A stretch of 61,078 nucleotides of DNA, taken from the NCBI GenBank assembly GCA_026005095.1, contig BPKK01000015.1:1-61078 (forward strand), given 5' to 3'. This document shows, one piece after another, positions 18,025 to 26,640 of the stretch (positions are counted from its first letter, which is position 1; each line of letters begins with the position of its first letter). A program made the translations under genes and the position numbers. The notes beneath the pieces were generated by a model. That model was not told the DNA's origin. It searched no databases and was given only the letters and a program-made list of their open reading frames with translations. This DNA is from Silanimonas sp. GTDB lineage: Bacteria; Pseudomonadota; Gammaproteobacteria; Xanthomonadales; Xanthomonadaceae.

Positions 18025-19142
18025 GTCTCGGGCAGGCCGAGAGTGCGCGCGATGTCGCGCCAGTCGAAGGCGCTGAAGGCCGCATCGCCGTTCGAGGCGT
18101 AGAGCACGCCGGCGGGGAATCGGGCACTGGGCGCCTGTGAGAGCCAGACCCCGTCGGTGAGCGAGGTCGCCTCGCCGGCGAACTGGCCGCGCGGCGCCAG
18201 GGTGGCGCGGTCGAAGACGCGGAAGACCGTGCGGTCGTGGAACTGGTCGGCACCGATCCACACGCCGCTGCCATCGGGGCAGGCCCAGAGCGCGAGACCT
18301 TCGGCCTGGGCGAGGAAGTCGCCCACGCCCATGTCGCGGCCGGCGTAGCGGCCCTCGAGGTCGTAGACGCGGTAGCCGGTGCCGGTGGGCACGTCCTCTT
18401 CGGCCACCAGCAGGCGGCCATGCCCGGGGTCGCCCACCACCGATTCCACCACCCGCAGGGCACCGGTAGGCGAGGTGTCGCCGGCTGCGCCGGCGAAGCG
18501 CGCCGAGACGGCATCGCCGTCCACCAGCAGGGTGTAGCGCTTGAGGCGGGCGTCGAGCTTCGCCAGCACCGGCACGATCTCGTGGCGCCCGCCTTCCATG
18601 TAGCTGTCGGTCACCCAGACCTCGAGCGTGCCGGCCTCCGGCTCGTGCAGCCACAGGCCGTAGGGCGAGCGCAGCTCGGCCTCGCCGAAGGTGGCGAGCG
18701 GGGTGAAACCGGGCAGGGCGAGCACCTGCACGCGGCGGTTGTCGCGCTCGGCCACGAAGAGTCGGTCGCCCCAGGCGAACACGCCGTTCGGGCGGTCGAA
18801 GCGGCCGGGCTCGGCGCCGCGTCCGCCGACGCGGCGCAGCAGGGCGCCGGTCTCGCCATCGAAGACCACGAGCTGGTGGCTCTTCTTCGCGGTGCCGATC
18901 AGCCAGCGGCCGCCCTCGGGCGTGAGCCAAGCCGTGGGCGAATCGACCTCGTCCGGCGGGTTCGCCGGGGTGATGAAGGCTTCCGCGACGACGGCGTGGG
19001 CGATGCCGGACCCCGCAAGCCGCGGCTCCTCGGTGGCCCGTTCGTCCGGTTCCTTCGCCCCGCGCCACAGGGCGCAACCGGGCAGCAGCAGGACGGCGAG
19101 CCCCAGCGCGAGGGCCGGGCGGACGGTCGAGGGCAGGGGCAT
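18015..19142 (-). CDS. Beta-propeller lipoprotein
   Basis: 375-residue protein with a lipoprotein signal (LLLPGCALW, acylated Cys about 23). The rest is made of repeating beta-blade segments of the NHL/6-bladed type, such as GRFDRPNGVFAWGDRLFVAERDNRRV and GLWLHEPEAGTLEVWVTDSY in part, with late Asp-rich turns. Some phytase-like esterases share this fold, but I see no basis to assign a reaction. The ATG at 19142 has a GGAG site. Coupled to the M23 peptidase gene by a 10-nt overlap, which hints at a joint envelope role. Confidence 0.8.
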   Translation of the reverse strand: MPLPSTVRPALALGLAVLLLPGCALWRGAKEPDERATEEPRLAGSGIAHAVVAEAFITPANPPDEVDSPTAWLTPEGGRWLIGTAKKSHQLVVFDGETGALLRRVGGRGAEPGRFDRPNGVFAWGDRLFVAERDNRRVQVLALPGFTPLATFGEAELRSPYGLWLHEPEAGTLEVWVTDSYMEGGRHEIVPVLAKLDARLKRYTLLVDGDAVSARFAGAAGDTSPTGALRVVESVVGDPGHGRLLVAEEDVPTGTGYRVYDLEGRYAGRDMGVGDFLAQAEGLALWACPDGSGVWIGADQFHDRTVFRVFDRATLAPRGQFAGEATSLTDGVWLSQAPSARFPAGVLYASNGDAAFSAFDWRDIARTLGLPETCP

Positions 19143-19201
19143 GGCGGACTCCAAAGCAGACCGGAAGCATAGACGGCACGAGGGCCGCTTCGCACGGCTC
19201 A

Positions 19202-21384
19202 TCAGGGCCGGAGGCGGCGGTGCGGGCGGCCCGGAAGGACCGCCGGGCGCAGGAAGTACTGGTCGATCGGCTGCGGACGGTCGATGCCGTAGCCCTGGCC
19301 GAAATCCACGCCGAGTTGCGTCAGCCGTTCGCGGATCGCGTCGTCCTCGACGAACTCGGCGATGGTGCGCTTGTCGATGCTGCGCGCGATCTCGGCGATC
19401 GAGCGGACGATCGCCAGCGACAGCGCCGACGACTCGATGTCGCGGACGAAGCCGCCGTCGATCTTGAAGAAGTCGACGTCCAGGCGGCGCAGGTAGGCGA
19501 AGGAGCAGAAGCCGGCACCGAAGTCGTCGAGGGCCAGGCGAAGCCCCAGCCCCCGCGCCGCGGCGATGAACTGCGGGGCGTCGTCGAGGTCGCGCACCGC
19601 CGAGGTCTCGGTGATTTCCAGGCAGACCTTCCCGGGCGGCACGCTGCTGCGCGCGAAGCGCTCGCGCAGGAAGTCGGGGAAGCCTGGGTCGTTCACCGAG
19701 GCCGCGCACAAGTTGATGGCGCAGGTGTCGAGTTGGGCCAGGGCCTGCGGATGGCGCTCGAACCAGGCCAGCGTGCTGTCGACGACGTGGCGGTCGAGCC
19801 GTGGGCCCATGTGGAATTTCTCCGCTGCCACGACCACCGGACCCGGCGGCAGCACCTCCCCGCTCTCCGGGTCGATCATGCGCAGCAGGATCTCGAGGTG
19901 CCGGCCACCGTGCTCCAGGCCTTGCAGGTCGGCGATGCTCTGGCAGTACAGGCGGAAATGGCCGTCGCGCAGGGCCGCGTCGAGGCGGACGGCCCACCGC
20001 AGCGCGGCCGTGTGTTCCGCGACGGCGTCCTGTGCCGACTCGTAGGCGGCCAGCCGCAACAGCGTCGAGTAGTCCGCCTGCCCGCGACGGAAACGGATCG
20101 CCCCGATGCTGGCCGAGGCCGAGACGAGGTTGCTCCCGCTGGCCTGGCGGTAATCGCGCACCGCCGCCAGCACCTGGTCGAGCCGCCCGGCGCTCGCCTC
20201 GGGGTCCCGGTCGTCGAGCAGCAGGACGAACTGGTCGCTGGCCAGCCGTCCGACCAGGCTGTCGGGCGGCAGCACCGCGCGCAGCAGGCCGGCGATGCTG
20301 CACAGGAAGGCGTCGCCGGCGGCTTGCCCGCCGGCGTCGTTGACGAGCTTGAAGTTGTCGATGTCGAGCACCGCCAGCAGCAGCGGCTGCCCCTCCGGCC
20401 CGTGCGACAGCGTCTCCGTGATCCGGTGCTCGAGGCCCTGCCGGTTGGCGAGCCCCGTCAACTCGTCGGTACGCGCCCGCGCCAACGCCTCGCAGCCGAA
20501 ACGCCTTGCCGCGCCGATGGCCGCCATCAGGATCAGTGGCGCCACCGTCAGCGTGATCAGCAGGAGCAGCAGCACCAGCGTCTCGAACGTCGTTTCGGGT
20601 CGACGGACCGCGCCGTCGTCCGACGCGGCGATGAGCGCCAGCACCATTCCGCAGGTCAGGGTGCCCGCGGCCACCAGCCGGGCCGGGAGGCGGATCGCCC
20701 CCACATCAGCACGATGGTCGGCAGGGCCAGCAGGGACTCGGCATTGCGGACCCGGGCGCCGTCCACCGACGCGACCAGCAGCAGGGCCATCGCCAGCGCC
20801 GCGCTCCACGCCAGGGCTTCGCCGCCCCGGCGGAGCCCCAGCCCGAACACGGCGTCACCGGCGCGGGGCCACAGCAGCGAGAGCCCGGGGGCCAGCACCG
20901 CGGCACCGAACACGTTGGCGACCAGCCACTTCAGCGCGGCATCTGGCACCGCCGACAGCGGGGCGAAACCCGCCGCGACCAGCCCGGTCACGCCGAACGG
21001 AAGGCTGGCCACGGCCAGGGCAAGGCCGCAGAGCGCGACGTCCCCGCCGCTGGCGAGGTCCATGCGCCGATGCGGGCCGAGGCCGCGGTGACGCGCCAGC
21101 GTCGCCCCGGCCAAGGCGCCGATGACGTTCGCGGCCATCGTGAACGGGATGAAGACCGCCGGCACGTCGGTGCCGGTGAGCGAGAAGACCAGGTCCGCGG
21201 CGGCGACGAGTGGCCACCAGCGCCGTCCCTCGAACACCAGCAGCACCAGGCTCAGCGCGCCCGGCGCCCACAGCAGCACCACCGAATCGGCGCCCACGAC
21301 CAGCCGGTTGCCCAACACGCCGCCCACCCAGTACAGGGCGATGAAGCCGAACACGAGCATCCCGGAGCGGAGCGTGGCGGTCAT
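19202..21384 (-). pseudogene. MASE1-GGDEF-EAL protein, frameshifted in a G-run
   Basis: A c-di-GMP protein whose reading frame breaks once. The 5' part (20656-21384) encodes a MASE1 sensor with about eight membrane helices; the 3' part (19202 to about 20700) continues it, then a GGDEF domain and an EAL domain. Adding one G to the G5 run at 20698-20702 (C5 on the plus strand) joins LPTIVLMWG to AIRLPARL and gives one 727-residue protein. The GGDEF motif is degenerate (RLASDQF), so cyclase activity is unlikely. The EAL domain looks intact: EILLRM, AINL, LEITET, DDFGAG, FFKIDGGF, so the protein would degrade c-di-GMP. The break may be a true mutation, phase variation or a base-calling error. Confidence 0.85.
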
Positions 21385-21542
21385 GGGGCGGTCACGAAGG
21401 ACGTCCCTCGAATCCTAAGCGGCCCGTGGGCGGCCGTGCGGCCGGCGTCCGTCAAACCGGGTGTCTTCGAACCGTCGTCGGGCTGTCATCCGGCGGCAAC
21501 GCCCGGGCCTCGGAATAACGCTTTTCCAACGCAGGACACTCC

Positions 21543-23825
21543 ATGACCCGCCAGCCCTTGACGACGGCCATCGCCGTCGCCCTTGCCTCCGCCGTCTTCG
21601 CTCCCGTCGCCCTCTCGCAGGCCGCCGTCGCGACCGCGGCCCCGACGCCCGCCCAGCTCGACCGCGTCGAAGTGGTCGGCGAGATCATCTACCGCGACCG
21701 CACGGCGGCCACCGCGCCGGTGCTGAGCTACGACCTTGCCTACTTCCAGCGCTTCGAACCGCTCACCGTCGGCGACATGCTGAAGCGCGTGCCGTCGGTC
21801 ACCTTCGTCTCCGACGTGCTGGAGTACGACGGCGTGCGCCTGCGCGGCCTCGATTCGGGCTACACGCAGATCCTCATCAACGGCAAGCGCGTGCCCGGTG
21901 CCGGCCTCGACCGCAGCTTCTTCGTCGACCGTATCCCGGCCGAGATCGTCGAGCGCATCGAGATCGTGCGCTCCGCCTCGGCCGACCGCAGCGGCGACGC
22001 CGTCGCCGGTGCGCTGAACATCGTCCTCCGTGACGGCTATTCCATCGACGGCGGCTACCTGCGCGCCGGCGCCACGTCGTTCAACGACGACGAGATCGAG
22101 CCGACGTTCGGCGCCTTCTGGGGCGGCGAAGCGCTCGGCGGCAACCTGCTGGTCGGCGCCAACCTCCAGGGCCGCCGCAACCCGAAGGACAAGTTCAGCC
22201 AGCGCTTCGACGCGCCGGGCGGCACGCTGGACAACACCGAGGTCCAGACCGACGTCCGCTCGGGCAAGGACTACGCCTTCAATGCCGACTACCGCGTGGG
22301 CGTGGGCGAGACCGGGGAGCTGCACCTCTCGGGCATGTTCGTCCGCACCGACCGCCTCCAGGAAGAGGACTCCATCGAGTACCGCAGCGGTCTGGCCAAC
22401 ACCGCCAACCTGCTGACGGTCAACGAGAACGACCTCGACATCCAGACCGACAACTACACGTTCGGCGCGGGCTTGAAGTGGGCGATGGCCGGCGGCGAGA
22501 CGGAAGTCCGCCTCGACCGCGCCGGCATCACGGACAGCCAGTTCGAGTTCGAGAACGAGTTCGAGTACCTGCGCGACAGCAATCCGTTCCCGGAGGACGA
22601 CCGCTTCACCCGCGACGTCACCGACCTGCTGATCGAGGACGATGAAACCACGGGCGAGTTCGCCCACGAGCGCGACGCGGGCTTCGGCAAGCTGAAGTTC
22701 GGCCTGCAGGCGACGCTCAAGGAGCGCGAGACCCGCATCCTCGACGCCACGCGCTACCGCGTCACCATCCCCAACGCGCCGGGCGTGCGTCCCGCCATCC
22801 CCGGCCCGACGCAGCCGCTCTCGCCGGCCCCGGGCGGCCTCAACACCATCGAGGAAACGCGTTTCGAGCCGTTCGTGAAGCTCAACGGCACGCGCGGCAC
22901 GATGGAGTGGGAAGCCGGCCTGCGCTACGAGCAGACGGACATCGAGATCAACGACCGCACGGTCGCCGCGGCCGACGCCCGCACCGAGACCGACTACGGC
23001 TTCCTGCTGCCGTCGGCCCACCTGCGCTGGAACCTCGACGACACCAACCGCGTCACGGCCTCCATCGCCCGCACCGTCCGCCGCCCGGATTTCAACGCCA
23101 TCTCGCCGGCCCTGCTGGAAGCCGAGGCGGGCGACAACGACGTGCTCGGCAACCCGCTGCTCGATCCGGAATCGGCGTGGGGCCTCGACGTCGGCTTCGA
23201 GCGCCGCCTCGGCGAGCGCGGCATCGTCGGCGTGAACCTGTTCTACCGCGACATCACTGACCTCGTGGAGTTGGCCAACACCGGCGACGAAGGCAGCGAG
23301 GGCCCGGGCACGGTCGTCCTGCAGCCGCGCAACACCGGCGACGGCCAGGTCTGGGGTGCGGAGTTCGATCTGTCGACGCCGCTGTCGGCCCTCGGCCTCG
23401 ACAACACCGGCGTGTTCGTCAACTACAGCTGGCTGGACAGCGAGATCACCGACCTGTTCGGCAAGCGTCGCTTCAACAACCAGTCGAACTACGTCTACAA
23501 CGTCGGCTTCATCCAGGAGCTGCCGTCGCTGGAAGCCTCGTTCGGTGTGACCTTCCGCAAGCAGGGCGATGCGCCGAGCCGCATCGTCGGCGAGGAAGTG
23601 CTGACGAGCTACGACGGCGACCTCGAGGCCTTCATCGAGAAGCGCTTCGGCAAGGCCTGGGTGGTTCGCCTGACGGGCATCAACCTGCTCGACCAGAGCA
23701 AGGACGAGGCCTTCGACAAGTTCACCACGATCGAAGACCAGATCAACCGCGACTACGACGAGTACGAGCTCGAGACCGAAACCGGCGGCCGCGCGGTGCA
23801 GCTGATCGTCCGCTACCAGTTCTGA
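21543..23825 (+). CDS. TonB-dependent outer-membrane receptor
   Basis: 760-residue outer-membrane protein with a signal peptide at about 1-26 (cleavage near ALSQA), a short TonB-box-like LDRVEVVGE, a plug domain at about 45-150 (GDMLKRVPSVTF, VRLRGLDSGYTQILINGKRV, ERIEIVRSASADRSGDAV) and a beta-barrel ending in the sorting signal VRYQF. Substrate is unknown; no siderophore, vitamin or sugar gene is adjacent. Start ATG 21543 with an AGGA site. It diverges from the MASE1 gene over a 158-bp gap. Valine codons are mostly GTC here, against GTG in most of the window, suggesting a different origin. Confidence 0.92.
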   Translation: MTRQPLTTAIAVALASAVFAPVALSQAAVATAAPTPAQLDRVEVVGEIIYRDRTAATAPVLSYDLAYFQRFEPLTVGDMLKRVPSVTFVSDVLEYDGVRLRGLDSGYTQILINGKRVPGAGLDRSFFVDRIPAEIVERIEIVRSASADRSGDAVAGALNIVLRDGYSIDGGYLRAGATSFNDDEIEPTFGAFWGGEALGGNLLVGANLQGRRNPKDKFSQRFDAPGGTLDNTEVQTDVRSGKDYAFNADYRVGVGETGELHLSGMFVRTDRLQEEDSIEYRSGLANTANLLTVNENDLDIQTDNYTFGAGLKWAMAGGETEVRLDRAGITDSQFEFENEFEYLRDSNPFPEDDRFTRDVTDLLIEDDETTGEFAHERDAGFGKLKFGLQATLKERETRILDATRYRVTIPNAPGVRPAIPGPTQPLSPAPGGLNTIEETRFEPFVKLNGTRGTMEWEAGLRYEQTDIEINDRTVAAADARTETDYGFLLPSAHLRWNLDDTNRVTASIARTVRRPDFNAISPALLEAEAGDNDVLGNPLLDPESAWGLDVGFERRLGERGIVGVNLFYRDITDLVELANTGDEGSEGPGTVVLQPRNTGDGQVWGAEFDLSTPLSALGLDNTGVFVNYSWLDSEITDLFGKRRFNNQSNYVYNVGFIQELPSLEASFGVTFRKQGDAPSRIVGEEVLTSYDGDLEAFIEKRFGKAWVVRLTGINLLDQSKDEAFDKFTTIEDQINRDYDEYELETETGGRAVQLIVRYQF

Positions 23826-23833
23826 TCCACGAA

Positions 23834-23863
23834 GGCCGGGGCGGCTTGCTGAACCGCCCCGGC
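23834..23863 (+). terminator. Receptor terminator hairpin, now half receptor flank and half IS end
   Basis: GGCCGGGGCGG downstream of the receptor pairs with CCGCCCCGG inside the IS3 element's left end, so a strong hairpin still exists. The original partner arm, CCGTCCCGGCC, is now at 25146-25156 on the far side of the IS. Removing the IS and one TGC copy restores an 11-bp stem with a 4-nt CTTG loop and one G-T pair. Confidence 0.65.
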
Positions 23864-23875
23864 TTCTCCGGAGGC
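23850..23875 (+). repeat. IS3 element left inverted repeat
   Basis: 26-bp terminal repeat beginning TGAACCGCCCCG; its mate is 25119-25144 (reverse complement, three mismatches). The preceding TGC (23847-23849) is the target duplication. Confidence 0.9.
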
Positions 23876-23985
23876 CATTTCGTCTGAGTCACGCCGCCAT
23901 GGCGTGACCCGTGTTGCCGGCGTAGTACGCCGCCTCCGCTTCCGCCGGGGGTATGTTGCCGATCGACCCCAGCAGTCGGCGATGG

Positions 23986-24809
23986 TTATACCAGTCGACC
24001 CACCACCTCTTCGCGGCTGCGCCACGAGCGCCGGTGGGTAACCTCGGTCTTGAACAGCCCGATCACGGTTTCGGCCAGCGCGTTGTCGTAGCTGTCGCCG
24101 ACACTGCCCACCGACGGCTCGATGCCGGCCTCGATGAGCCGGTCCGTGTAGCGGATCGACAGGTACTGGCTGCCGCGGTCGGAATGGTGGATCAGGGCCT
24201 TCTCGCCGGGCCGGCGCGCCCACACGGCCTGCTCGAGCGCGTCGAGCACGAACTGGGTCTGCTGCGACGAGCTGGCCCGCCAGCCGACGATCCGCCGCGC
24301 GAACACGTCGATCACGAAGGCGACGTACACGAAGCCCTGCCAGGTCGGCACATAAGTGAAGTCGCTCACCCATAGCGCGTTCGGCCGGTCGGCGGTGAAC
24401 TGCCGCTTCACCAGGTCCATCGGCTTTTCCTCCACCAGCTCCTGCCCGATCCACTTGCGCGGCTTGCCACGCACCACGCCCTGCAGGCCGGCTCGGCGCA
24501 TCAGCCGTTCCACCGTGCAGCGGGCCACTTTCACGCCTTCCCGGTGCAGCTGCCGCCACACCTTGCGCGCTCCGTAGGCCTGGCGGTTCTCCTGCCAGAC
24601 CCGGTCGATCTGCGGCGCCAGCGCCTGTTCCCGATGCCAGCGGGCCGGCTGGCGCGTCGGGTCGGCCTGGCGGCTGGCGTGTTCGTAGTATGTCGACGGG
24701 GCGATCGGCAGCACCTTGCAGATCGGCTCGACCCCGTAGGCGTCGCGGTTGCGATCGATGAAGTCCTTCAGGACTTGTACCGGCGGTCGAGCTCCGCCTG
24801 GGCAAAAAA
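23986..24809 (-). pseudogene. IS3 transposase orfB, 3' end frameshifted by a 17-bp deletion
   Basis: Retroviral-integrase-type transposase subunit. The DDE residues are present: VSDFTYVPT, HHSDRGSQY and NALAETVIGLFK. After SWRSREEV the frame runs to an early stop, but the next frame continues WVDWYNHRRLLG and then IGNIPPAEAEAAYYAGN, ending at a TGA at 23889-23891. IS3-family proteins normally have about six residues (E-x-x-T-L-E) between EEV and WVDW; here 17 bp are missing. The last ~30 residues are therefore lost from the product. Frame open upstream into orfA; translation is expected by -1 frameshifting at the T6 run. Confidence 0.85.
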
Positions 24810-25094
24810 CGCCGACGCCTTGCGCAAGATCTCGTTGGCCTGGCGCAACTCGCGCACTTCGCGCTCCAGGGCCTTGATCCGGGCCTGCTCGTCGGTCGTC
24901 AGCCCGGGCCGAAGCCCGCTGTCGCGCTCGGCCCGCCGCACCCACGTCCGCAGCGTCTCCGCCTTGCAGCCGATCTTCCCAGCCACCGACGTGATCGCCG
25001 CCCACTGGGAGCTGTGCTCGCCCTGGTGATCCAGGACCATCCGCACCGCCCGCTCACGCACCTCGGGTGCGTACCTCGTCAATTTGTTGCTCAT
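24768..25094 (-). CDS. IS3 transposase orfA
   Basis: 108-residue DNA-binding part of the IS3 transposase: a helix-turn-helix at about 10-55 ([30 protein letters not shown]) followed by a leucine-zipper-like helix ([20 protein letters not shown]) used for multimerisation. Intact. Within its last codons the minus strand has T6G, a -1 slippery site leading into the orfB frame. Confidence 0.92.
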   Translation of the reverse strand: MSNKLTRYAPEVRERAVRMVLDHQGEHSSQWAAITSVAGKIGCKAETLRTWVRRAERDSGLRPGLTTDEQARIKALEREVRELRQANEILRKASAFFAQAELDRRYKS

Positions 25095-25118
25095 GGCTCC
25101 ATCCTCTCAAGGTTTGGA

Positions 25119-25144
25119 GCCTCCGGGAAAGGCGGGGCGGTTCA
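25119..25144 (-). repeat. IS3 element right inverted repeat
   Basis: Reverse complement begins TGAACCGCCCCGCC, matching the left end. Followed by the TGC target duplication (25145-25147). Confidence 0.9.
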
Positions 25145-25175
25145 TGCCGTCCCGGCCGGTTCAGGCGGAAACAGG

Positions 25176-25206
25176 AAAGGGCCGCATCGCTGCGGCCCTT
25201 TCGTTT
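25176..25206. terminator. Bidirectional rho-independent terminator
   Basis: AAAGGGCCGCA-TCGC-TGCGGCCCTTT followed by CGTTT: an 8-bp G+C stem extended by A-T pairs, with T-runs on both strands. It would stop the phosphatase transcript from the right and, before the IS inserted, any read-through from the TonB receptor. Confidence 0.8.
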
Positions 25207-25210
25207 GCCC

Positions 25211-25234
25211 GGCGCCGCCGCATGCGGCGGCGCC
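25211..25234. repeat. 24-bp perfect palindrome after the phosphatase gene
   Basis: GGCGCCGCCGCA and its exact reverse complement adjoin without a loop, between the phosphatase stop and the terminator at 25176-25206. Possibly part of a double terminator. Confidence 0.6.
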
Positions 25235-25243
25235 TTCGAGGCC

Positions 25244-26576
25244 TTACTTCGCGTCGAGGTCCTGGCCGAAGAGGCCGAGGTAGAGCGCCTTGTAGACCTG
25301 CGTGGCGTCGATGGTGCCCTCGATCTTCGAAGCACCCGGGCCGATGCCGCGCGCCACCAAGCCGCCGGCGCTGTCCGAATCGCTGGCCCAGGTGAGGTAG
25401 AAGGGAATGCGGTGGCCGTCGCGGTCCGGCGGGGTGAGGAAGGGTTCGCCGCCGTTGCTGGACAGGGGCGAACCGACCGCGGTCCGGTCCGGCAGCGGGC
25501 GCGGCAGCTCGTCGAGATCGTCCGAGGTGGCGTTCAGGCCGGCGTTGTCGGAGTCGGAGGCCACGATCACGGTGAGGCCGGGGTCGCGCTTCGCCTCCGC
25601 TACCGCCAGGGCGATGGCGCGGTCGGCGCCGATCGCCGCCTCCAGCGTAGCCATGGCGTTGTTCTTGCCGGAGAGGTTGTCCGTCGCTTCCTCGTTGCCG
25701 ACGATGAAGTAGCCGTTCGGCGCGCCGCGGAAGCGCTCGAGGATGAAGGCCAGCATCTCGTCGAAGCGCGGAGCCTGCGGCTGGAAGGGCGGCAGGCCCT
25801 GCTCGCGCATCGCCGCCGCGTCGAGTTCGTTGAAGGTTTCCTCGTGGGCGAACAGGCCGAGCACGCGCCCGGTCTCGGGGGGCAGGGCCAGCAGTTCCTC
25901 GCGGGTGAAGACCACGGTGTAGCCCGCGGCCCTGGCTTCCTCGACGAGGTTGCGGCCGTCCTCGCGCGAGCCTTCGCCGTGGCGGCCCATCACCCCCCTG
26001 GGCAGGAAATGGGTCTCGCCGCCGCCAAGGGCGATGTCGGGGCGGGCGGCCAGCACCTGCGAGACGATCTCGGCGGCGTCCTTGCGCTGCGGCACCGAGG
26101 CGAGGAAGGCGCCGGTGCCCGGCTCGGCCAGGGTCGAGGAGTTGAACACCGCCACTTTCTTGCCGGCGGCCTGGGCTTCGCGCATCAGGCTCATGGCCTT
26201 GCCGGAGGCGGCCACCGGCACCTGCCCGTCGATCATGCCGAAGCTGTCCAGCTTTGCCCGCACGCCGAAGGCATGGGTGGTGGCGCCGGCGTTCGAGCTC
26301 TGGTTCACCGCTTCGGCGGTGGGCCCGACGTAGAGCGCCACCCGCGGCAGGGCATCCCAGGCCAGCCGGCCGTCCGGGCCGACGAACATCAGCCGGGTCG
26401 CCATCCAGGTGTTCGCGCCCATGCCGTCGGGATGCAGGAAGATGGCGCTGCGCGGGCCGGCGGGGAGGAGCGGCTTCCGCGGCCGGGGCGGACTCGCCCC
26501 TGGCGCAGGCGGCGAGCAGCAGCACGAACGGGGCGGCGAGGACGAGGCGCAGGGCAGGCAGGGGGCACAGCGGCAT
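25244..26576 (-). pseudogene. Alkaline phosphatase lipoprotein, frameshifted near the N-terminus
   Basis: Alkaline-phosphatase-superfamily enzyme. Frame A from 26576 encodes a lipoprotein leader (FVLLLAACARGESA); about 38 codons in, the sequence continues in another frame with the mature protein. Removing one base from the C4 run (G4 at 26462-26465 on the plus strand) joins AAEAAP to PAGPRSAIFLHPDGMG and gives 443 residues. The mature part shows the metal-site motifs HPDGMGANTW, NAGATTHAFG, EEATDNLSGKNNA and VIVASDSDNAGL; the last replaces the classic ADHETG, so this is a divergent subgroup. Without the correction the longest product starts at 26590 and lacks an export signal. Expected site: periplasm, lipid-anchored. 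Confidence 0.8.
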
Positions 26577-26640
26577 GCGGCAGGCTCCATGAAGAAAACG
26601 CCCGAGCCTAGGCGGAGCGGATGACAGTTTCGGGTCGGAG

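Larger units (their letters stand above)
23850..25144 (-). mobile_element. IS3-family insertion sequence, 1295 bp, orfB broken
   Basis: The complete ends are visible: left end TGAACCGCCCCGGCTT (23850 on) matches the reverse complement of the right end (to 25144) at 23 of 26 positions, and a 3-bp duplication TGC flanks it at 23847-23849 and 25145-25147. It carries orfA and a DDE-type orfB in the usual overlapping frames, with a slippery T6G on the minus strand (A6 at 24804-24809) placed so a -1 shift fuses orfA to orfB. The orfB reading frame is damaged near its 3' end, so the copy is probably not self-mobile. Confidence 0.93.
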
